From: Spodoptera frugiperda
Lineage: Eukaryota > Arthropoda > Insecta > Lepidoptera > Noctuidae
DNA: 64,000 nucleotides
Direction of reading: 5' to 3'
NCBI RefSeq assembly: GCF_023101765.2
Contig: NC_064218.1
Location: forward strand, 10,788,001-10,852,000
The notes under the pieces are model-generated. The model made no database searches and was not told where the DNA came from. It worked only from the letters and a program-made list of their open reading frames with translations. This document shows positions 56,458-64,000 of the stretch, piece by piece. Each line of letters begins with the position of its first letter. The first letter of the stretch is position 1. Made by a program: the position numbers and the translations under genes.

Positions 56458-59400
56458 TCAAACTCTAGAATTTTCATACTTAGGACCATCACTTAGTATT
56501 TCCCGTAAAGTCTTCAAAGGAACAATTTTCTCGATGGCAACAATTTCACTGTCACTCAACATTTTCTTAGGAGGACTTTCTTTTCCATTCTCTTTATTGT
56601 CACCTTCCTTCTCTCTTGGGGAGCCCATCAGGAGCAATTTGACCAAGTTGCCGAATGGAGCTTCTACTATCAAGAAGAATGGTAGCGCAGTTAGGAAGGA
56701 AGCCAACACGAACCCAACCGTCATTTGTTGCTGTAGACAAACAAATTTATTGTATTACCATTTATCGACTACTGAACTTAAATCTAGTATCTATACATAT
56801 ATCGTCACGCCATTTATCCCCGAAAAGGTAGGCTGGCTGGCTGGCTAGGAGGTAGATGTGCACATTATGGCACGTAATGCCACTGTACAATGTACACCCA
56901 TTTTTCACAATTAATGTTATAAGTCCGATGTAATAGGAGATGAGCCTATTGCCATATACCGGGCACATTTCCAGAATCCGTGCTAATACTGAGAAATTTT
57001 CGAAAAACCTCTATAATACTTCGCCCGACCCGGGAATCAAACCCGAGACCGGCAGTTGCACTTGCAACCACTCGGCCAACGAGGCTGTTTAAATCTAATG
57101 TAGCACGTATACCCGTACTATTACTAGTAATATTAGTAATATGTATGTACATACAATTAAGTACCCGTATTATTAGTAATACATACAATTAAGACGAAGG
57201 TGGCGTGCCAAGTGGTAGTCTGGTAGGAGACGAAGTGTCTGATGAAGGCGACGTGCACCAGGTACGCGCTGTACGAGATGCGGCTGGGCACCGTCCAGCC
57301 CTGCCACTCCAGTAAATTGCGAACTATGTCTGTGGGAGAAACACACGATTGGTACAAGAAAAATACTTAAAATGGAAGGTTTTTGAGCAGAGAATATAAT
57401 TTTTATTCACGTCAAACTAGTATGGTAATTAACTATGCATTTCTACAATTTTCGCACGTAGAGACAGTGTTTGAGTTAACTCGACTAGTTTCAAGATCCA
57501 CGGCCCATAGTCAAGGGTCTTGCAGTTTCGTGAAAAACATAATTAATTATTTGAGGAAAACCCATCAATACTTTCTGCAGTATTTTAAACACGCAACATC
57601 ACTATAGTTTGTATATACGATTCTTAACAAATCATATTTACCAATCATACTACTCTTTGGTTGTTCTTTTCATTTCATTGGTCTCACATAAACGAGGAAT
57701 ATTCATATATTATCACAAACATGAATTACCTACTAATCAATAGGGTGTAAAGGATAACTTACCATCAATTTTAAATATAAATGTGATTAATCCCAATCCT
57801 ATTATTAATCCGAAAATTGGCTTGTGGAGACTGGAGAAGATAACTCTGATGAATAGAGAGTGACGAGGGACGTCCTCGAAGAAGATGCTGGCTGTATAGA
57901 CCACAGCAGTGCCAAGCACCACGAGCAGAGGAACCCCGAGACGATATCTCTGTAATAGAAATAAAAAATAAAAAAAATATTTTTTTTAATAGAAGTAGTT
58001 GTTTCTTAATAGAGATTAAGAAACTGCCGCACTCAAAGACATTTAATGATTACTTAAACTATTCCTTAGTAAAGATTTTGTTCCGAAAACAATTTCTAAA
58101 GACCAAGTCTTAAGTAACCTGAGTAAAATGACTCTGAGTGTGGTGGTATCTGTCTTATTTTAGTAGTCCCAACTTATATTGGAGCCAGTAATTCTACCAG
58201 CGCAAGGCCTTGTCTTGTACATGCTGAACTGGTCCCATTTCACCGCAGACAAAATACATTCATTGTCAATTTTTTGCTGTATCAACTTGTTTTGTTTTTT
58301 GCGTTTATATATAAATGATTTGTCTTTCTTTCTTTCATTTTATATTTTTATAGAGTATAACGCGTTACGTTATATACGAGGAGCAATGTAGGTGAAAAGA
58401 AGGTGTCACATTAAGAGAGTCTTGCTCTTAGAGTATTATTAAAACGACGGGACATTGTTGTAGTTGTAGTAAAAAACAAAAGCAGTTATACAGGGTATTT
58501 CAACAAGAACTTTGTTTTTTAAAACAAAATAAAATAAAGAATTTGGTGGAAAATGAATAAAATTTTTATTGTATTAAAAAGAGAAAAGTTTGGCAATTAT
58601 GAATGAAAAATGATATCTGACAAATGTCCACCAGGACCACGCCGACAGATGCTGATTCTTTCATCAAAATTTTTAATCACTTTCCTAACAATCACACCTC
58701 CAGACCACATAGCACACCACACAGGGACACGTTGAGCATGCAAAGGCTTTTCAATAATTGCTTTAGGATTTTCAGAAGCCCAAATGCGGCAATTTTGCTT
58801 ATTGACATACCCTGACAAATGAAAATATGCTTCGTCTGAAAAAAATGATTTTTTGAGAAAAACCAGCAGGTTATTCTGAGCAAATCTACGGCGATTTGAA
58901 TCGTCGGTCAGCTTCAATTCCTGCACCAGTTGAATCTTGTAAGGCTTCAAAGCCAAATCCTTTCGCAAAATTCGCCATGTTGTGCTTTTGGATAACCCAA
59001 TTGTTGAGAACGTCGTAAAATTTATAACTTTTGGTCTTCTTCAACACTGTGGCTCACGACAGCGATGTTTTCTGTTGGACGACCCGGTCGAACACGTGTT
59101 GGCGTTGGCACATTTTGTACCGAGCCTGTCGACTCAAATTTCGCGACCAAATTCTTGATAGCGATCTCAGAAGGACGATTATGTTGCCCGAAAATATCAC
59201 GAATTTTACGAAATGTAACTTTAACAGAACGACCATTTTCATAGTGAATTTGAATTATTTTAATGCAATTTTTGAGCGAAATTGAATTCATTGTAGCAAT
59301 TGCCAAAGCACCTACTACGAATACCGCCAAAAATTAAATGCCAAAACCTGCCACGTTCTTGGTGTTGCTCTAATTAAAAACAAAGTTCTTGTTGAAATAC

Positions 59401-62400
59401 CCTTTACATACTTAAAATAGTATTGGCTACCTATCATGGCTAGCAGGCCTAGAACATGAGAAGAGATGGCGGGATGAACTCGATGCCTATGACAAGGATT
59501 GGCCACAGAAAGCTCTACAAAGAGACGAGTGGAAGGAGGGGATGCCTTTGCCCTGCAGTGGGACGACCATGGCTGAAAATAAAAATAATAATAATACCTA
59601 CCCTGAACCTGGTCATGTCAACCCCTTTCTTCTGCCAGTGGTAGATGAGGTAGCCGATGGAGAGGCCGATGGTGTACCCAGCGAGGTTGGTGTGGCCTCT
59701 CCGGTACGTGTAGTTGAACGTAGCCTCGTTCAAGAAGATGCCGTGGATAGCCCTGGAGGAAATGATCAGGTAATTAAAGTTTAGCTGTAAAGCAAAAACT
59801 TTAATGTGTTTTTTTATGGTATAAGCCAGTAAACGAGCAGACGGATCACCACCCCACCCTAAGTAAGTTTGTTTTACGTTTAAAGTAATCAAAACGAGAG
59901 TGCTTTCGGCGCTTGATTGACGGGCTCGAGTAAACAGCCAAACAGAGCGCCGAACGTGCGCTCTATTCGATTGCGTTCAACGTAAAACAAAAATGCTACT
60001 AAATGCTTCATTTTGCAAAGTTTAACATTTTACTCAAACTCAATTTAAAGTTTTTAAATGTGTGGTGCATTCTGGAAGTCTTGCTCTATCTATTTATTTC
60101 AGTTTGACATATCAGTCCTCGGTAACTAGTGACACACAACTATTTATGTATAAACTCACTCTGGAGATACAATCAAGGTCCCATCCAGGTTGCGCATGTA
60201 AGTGATGACCGCGGGGATGATGAGGCCCGCTATGAACAGGAGCGGCAGCACTATCTTCCGGGACCGAGGAGTGGAGCACAGCACGAAGACCAGGGCACCC
60301 ATGCAGTACAGCTGGGTGTCCGTTGCTATGTACCTGTGGTTGTTGGAGAATATAATAGATAAATCGGTAAGTAATATCACAGACTTTAGTTGGTGCGGTG
60401 GCTGGGCAACTGGCTGCCGTGTAAGGTGTAGCGGGTTCGATTCCCGCACGGAGCAGCTCTAATTGTTGCCTCGGCTCTGGGTGAACTTGTATGTTTGTAA
60501 ACGCATCCACGATACAGGAGAACATCCTAGTGTGGGACAACGTTTAAAAAAAAGACTATTAAAGTGTGTGATCTATTAAACAAATAATGCTATAAATTTC
60601 TGAAGCGACAACGACATCGTAAAAACAAAAAAAGAGTATAATTGTATAAAACCTATGAATACATGACTTTTATGTAAATATGTCTCATTGTCAAAGGTAT
60701 CATGTGTTTAATTTTCTATGCTACAATGTTTGTCAGTAACAAAAAAATAGAATCTATTCTATATAGCGGTTACTCGGACTTACCATGTATGCTGCATGCA
60801 CTGCGAGTCGTCGAAGTAGTTGTTGATGTACAGCAGGTTGGTCCACCAGTACTTCCTGCAGTCAAACACTTCGTTGCCTATCACCTCCTGCAACACAACG
60901 GTTGCACATACATAGAAATTCAATAGATTTAATGTCAAAATAGATTTGAAACTAAAAATGCATTGAGATGGATTTGAGCCAAATAATTATACTCTTATTA
61001 TATTGATCTTATTACAAAATAAAAGTACAGTCATTAAAAATAAAGAGGAATTTTTGGTAGTGAAACTGACCTGCCACAATGGACCATCAGTGAGGTACCT
61101 CATCCAGGTGATAGTCAACCCTAAGATGATTGCGTAAGGTGGTGTCAGTCTGTAAACAGATAAGTATTGTTTATATTAATAAACGGCTTTATTTATAGTT
61201 CGCGAGGAACATATGAAGTTAACATGTTAATAAACATTGATAGAAAATCCCAACGAACAACAGTTAGGCAGAAAGCCCGGTGTGCACGATCGCACACTCG
61301 CCTGGTCGAAGCATCCTCCTTTTCTTAGGGAACGTTACTCTCTGTTTCCTAAACTTGTGTAAAGAGGGTTGTACTGTATAATGAGCACCTCTACAAACTC
61401 TTCGGGGATTTTTTATGGTAATGAGCCGGTAAACCGGCAAACCGATCACCTCTTGATAAGAAATCGCTGCCGTCCATGGACACCCAAATTACCAGAGGCG
61501 TTACAAGTACGTTGTCGGCCTTTTGGGGGTTAGGTATTAAAGGGTTGTTGGGGAATCGGAGATTGGGAAGATTGGGGAAAAGGGTAATTGAAACCTCCGG
61601 TATCCTCCCACAACGAAGCACAATGCAAGCGTTGTTTCACATCGGTTTTCTATGAGGACGTTGTCACTCCGGTCGAACCGGCCCATTTGTGCTGAAGCAT
61701 ATGGCGCTCCCGCACTTAAATTAATTACATTACAAGATTCAAACGATGTAGTTGCTAGGTTACCTGAGCCATCTCAGAATGATGTATTTAGGGAACGTCA
61801 TCAAGGTTATCTGATTCTTCTCAGCGTGCAGCAGCGAGTTGTAGACGAGCAGGAAACCAGACATGATGAGGAAGGTCTGCATGATGGTCATACCATTGAA
61901 GATCACCTTCAACGAAGGGGTTTTGTACAACTGGAAGAAAAGAATTTATAGAACTTTAGTAGAATTAGATATGTATATAAGTAATTTCGGAACGAGAAAA
62001 TAGCTTCACTAGTGGACTGACCGATAGACAGACATTTTAATATTTTGCTTTGACGTTCAAAAGTGCCTTCCAGTACCCTTAGCACTGTTTAGTATTGGTT
62101 AGTTTATTCGAGCCGGCCAATCAGAGAGCCAAACGCGCTTTCGTTCCCATTACTTTAAACGTAAAGCAAACTCATACTAAGGGTACTAATCTATTTGAAA
62201 ATTGTTGAATGTGGAAAAAATCTTTAAAAAAAGTTAAGAATTACGGTAGCTGGAATCAATCTCAACTTAATTGTGACGTAATTTAATAATTACAAAAGTA
62301 ATACAAATATTTTTGTAAAATATAAGAACAACATTCCAAAACCATTCAAAATTATGCCTGCCGTACTCTCACAAGTTGTACCTAATAATAAAACTAAATA

Positions 62401-63533
62401 CGCTTAACTCACCGATTCAAAGTAGATGGGGTTGTCAATATACGCCACGCACGCTATGATCGAGTGGGACATGATGACTAGTGCGATTGACATTGTCCTG
62501 AAAACATACAGTAGCATTGTAATACAATAATGCTAGGTGTCAATATCAGGATGATATATTAAAGAAGGGCCAAATTAAAAGTACCTCTAACCGACGAGCA
62601 TGCATGAAAAGACTGATGACTGTTGATGAAACGAAAGAGGTGTGTAATAACCGTAGCAATTGGCGTTTCATAGTCTCTGCCTATCCCCATAGGAGAAAAG
62701 CGTGAGGCTATGTATGTATGTATAGGGTGTTTTTTATTGACTCGTCTGAAATTTTTCTTCTTCTATATTAATATCAGTCCTATGAACTGATACCGACCCA
62801 CTACACTAAAAACTGCCTACAATTAGTTTTACTGAAGGAACATCTCTTACCTTATACCATGGATACTCTTAAGCCGCCTCATACGAGGGTCCTGTCCTCT
62901 ACCGACGGGACTCATCAGCTTCCTCCAATTGTTACGAATTGAGAAACAGACGAGGAACCTCGACACTGTAAATGAAATTAACTACATTAAGAAGTTTGAA
63001 AAGTGTAACTATTAACACTCATTACAATCCCTATAGACAACCTTTAAATTCCTACTTCTTCCACTTGTAATTCCATTGGTGTTTCGGGTGTTTATGGGCG
63101 GCGGCGATTGCTTACCATCAGGTGAATCGTCTTCATTGGTTGGTATGGTATACCATAAAAAAAACTAACGACTCACTCAAAATTAACAATATTACTTACA
63201 AAAATCCTTTCGCTTCCCATGGAAAGGCTCGTAAATAGTTCCAGCAATGTTGGCCAGGATTATGACAAGGCACACGACAGCCATGGCATAATCCAGTGTA
63301 TCCAGAGGCTTCTCCTTTGGGGGCTGGTTGCAGAAGTAGCGAATCACGTTGACCTTCAGCCCGTAGTCTTTGGACAGGGATTCATTGACACAGGCCCCTA
63401 TGGCTACTCCCCTCTCTGTGTCGTTGGTGGAGGCTGCTGTACCATTGTAATAGTGTTTGCATGTCTGTGTGAGACACACTCCTCGCACCACCCTCGTGTA
63501 GTCGAAATGCGTTGTGTTGTGTGCTGAGTATTC
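56458..63533 (-). CDS. NRF-6-like membrane acyltransferase, 5'-partial (11 exons seen)
   Basis: Paralog of the plus-strand gene, tail-to-tail with it. Exons in transcription order: 63533-63200, 62965-62851, 62497-62413, 61930-61764, 61149-61071, 60887-60784, 60333-60160, 59752-59602, 57949-57763, 57329-57187, 56730-56458 (TGA). All have GT/AG and keep phase: 1812 nt, 604 codons including stop. The first seen exon has NRF cysteines (RGVC, QTC, GAC, YFC). The acyltransferase part has IHGIRTMSIALVIMSHS with the conserved H and R-W-L-R-L-T-P-P-Y. Exon sizes 115, 167, 174, 187 and 143 equal those of the paralog. The paralog's 186-nt exon is here two exons (79+104). The C-tail is longer and charged (SPREKEGDNKENGKESPPKK). 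Signal peptide and first NRF exon lie beyond 64000. Confidence 0.88.
56798..57087 (-). repeat. SINE family A, full-looking
   Basis: 'atcgtcacgccatttatccc', 'gatgtgcacattatggcacg', 'ttgccatataccgggcacat', 'actgagaaattttcg', 'cgacccgggaatcaaacccg', 'cactcggccaacgaggctg'. In the last intron of the minus-strand gene, same strand as it. Confidence 0.75.
58024..58146. repeat. MITE, CTGCCGTACTCAGAG family
   Basis: Left 'ctgccgcactcaaagacatt', right 'aaatgactctgagtgtggtgg'. The interior 'taatgattacttaaactatt' is shared with 29678-29782. Confidence 0.7.
58491..59404 (-). mobile_element. Defective Tc1/mariner-type transposon
   Basis: The terminal inverted repeats (cagggtatttcaacaagaac / gttcttgttgaaataccctt) extend about 29 bp and are flanked by TA on both sides. 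The minus strand carries transposase pieces: 59330-59022 (helix-turn-helix half; MNSISLKNCIKIIQIHYENG) and 58968-58597 (LKPYKIQLVQELKLTDD, FFSDEAYFHLSGYVNKQNC). A gap and frame break separate them, and the C-terminal catalytic part is lost. It lies in an intron of the minus-strand NRF-6-like gene. Confidence 0.8.
58597..59330 (-). pseudogene. Transposase remnant of the Tc1/mariner-type element
   Basis: The N-terminal DNA-binding domain is nearly intact; it stops at 59022 after SHSVEEDQKL. The linker is missing, and the DDE domain resumes near 58968 with the first catalytic D in SDEAYFHL. After WCAMWSGGVI it runs into unrelated sequence. Not functional. Confidence 0.78.
59812..59865 (+). repeat. 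C-family repeat scrap
   Basis: 'tggtataagccagtaaacga' and 'gcagacggatcacc' only, directly before a MITE. Confidence 0.45.
59866..59995. repeat. Palindromic MITE, GCGTTCGG family
   Basis: 'gtttgttttacgtttaaagt' left, 'caacgtaaaacaaaaatgct' right, with 'gtgctttcggcgcttgattg' and 'aaacagagcgccgaacgtgc' inside. Confidence 0.7.
60389..60554 (+). repeat. SINE family B
   Basis: 'gttggtgcggtggctgggca', B box 'gggttcgattcccgc', 'gaacttgtatgtttgtaaac', 'gaacatcctagtgtgggaca', short A tail. Internal deletion near 60460-60480. Confidence 0.7.
61419..61727 (+). repeat. C-family dispersed repeat, near full length
   Basis: 'atggtaatgagccggtaaac', 'gaggcgttacaagtacgttg', 'ttggggaatcggagattggg', 'cacatcggttttctatgagg', 'gaaccggcccatttgtgctg', 'cgctcccgcacttaa'. 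Ends about 35 bp before the 3' end of a coding exon of the minus gene. Confidence 0.65.
62072..62187. repeat. Palindromic MITE, GCGTTCGG family
   Basis: Ends agtaccctta / taagggtact; 'ccaatcagagagccaaacgc' inside. Similar to 9680-9816. Confidence 0.65.
63082..63165 (-). repeat. C-family repeat fragment
   Basis: 'tgtttatgggcggcggcgat' and 'tgcttaccatcaggtgaatc': reverse complement of the repeat's 5' part. Confidence 0.55.
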
Positions 63534-64000
63534 CTGTAATTGAGAGAGTAGGTAGCGTTAACATCGTTGTATGATACAGTAATGCCTTTAGTGGATGTAA
63601 CACCAATATTTGTGATCATTTTTGTAAATTATATGTATTTAATTACTGTTTCTATTTTATGTATTTTCACAGCATTCTTATATTTTGCTGTCTATTTGTT
63701 CTTTTAAGTTTGTTATTGTTATTATTTTGTATTTGGTAGTGTATGTGTTGTTAAAATTTTTCTTACTTTCATTTCTTATCAGTATACAGTCTAATGTAAC
63801 TGAGGCTGAGCTAGAGACTGATCACCATATCAGAATCACATCAAGAGTGTGTCCACTTACATCTGGACTTTGGACCTCCTGACCTCCTCAACATGCAGCA
63901 GCAGCGCTCGCCGATAAATCTAAATTATTTGAGGTCACAATTTAGATTTATCAGCGAGCGCTGCTGTCCAGTTCTTAACGTATGTATAGTGCCTTAAAGC
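63534..64000. other. Intron of the minus-strand NRF-6-like gene, continuing past the window
   Basis: No exon recognised. Contains a foldback at 63899-63966. Confidence 0.45.
63899..63966. repeat. Foldback element
   Basis: 'cagcagcgctcgccgataaa' and 'tttatcagcgagcgctgctg' are complementary with one mismatch; pairing continues through tctaaatt / aatttaga. Confidence 0.7.

Noticed and set aside
59542..59784. Plus-strand frame at 59.5-59.8 kb
   Set aside because: Antisense of the 59602-59752 exon of the minus NRF-6-like gene.

Overview
The window is nuclear DNA of an insect, most probably a moth or butterfly. Genes are split into short exons with GT/AG junctions. Introns and spacers are AT-rich and packed with tRNA-derived SINEs, foldback MITEs and 5'-truncated LINEs of kinds I know from Lepidoptera. 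No prokaryotic, viral or organellar gene was seen. Species cannot be read from the sequence.

Left third (1-12.8 kb, minus strand): six tandem first exons of the ecdysteroid-kinase-like (EcKinase/CHK, formerly DUF227) family, named here A (1-276, cut by the window edge), B (1769-2518), C (5125-5868), D (6543-7289), E (10694-11443) and F (11967-12719). The five complete ones are 248-251 codons long. Each starts with ATG, carries the N-lobe and the catalytic H-x-D-x4-N loop, and stops at the same place on a phase-0 splice donor. I could find no C-terminal exon (the part with the metal-binding D-Y-Q) between them. Four have a TATA box 40-65 bp upstream of ATG and B has a weaker one. C is dead: two in-frame stops.

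Middle (17.0-30.3 kb, plus strand): two more first exons, G1 (17428-18192) and G2 (20823-21581), lie in a tandem duplication that also copies their upstream region and intron start. Only one downstream pair of C-terminal exons exists (28928-29158, 30061-30243). The joins are in phase for both, giving 392 or 390 codons including the stop. The locus therefore looks like a variable-first-exon array with a shared constant 3' part, similar in logic to mammalian UGT1A. The minus array would need its own constant exons to the left of the window. This is the main finding; the sharing itself is inferred.

Right half (36.8-64 kb): two tail-to-tail genes of the NRF-6 ('nose resistant to fluoxetine') membrane acyltransferase-3 family. 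The plus gene is complete: 12 exons, 36824-55916, 635 codons including stop, with a signal-peptide exon 10.8 kb ahead of exon 2. The minus gene is 5'-partial: 11 exons, 56458-63533, 604 codons including stop. Most exon boundaries are shared between them. One exon of the plus gene is split in two in the minus gene.

Mobile DNA fills the rest: an R1-like LINE 3' end (33436-35057) whose 3' UTR matches a family of short dispersed repeats, a CR1/Jockey-like LINE (38876-41434) with 5'-truncated relatives, two internally deleted Tc1/mariner-type elements, a TTAA-flanked piggyBac-like MITE, an element with perfect 210-bp inverted repeats, several other foldback families and at least three SINE-like families.
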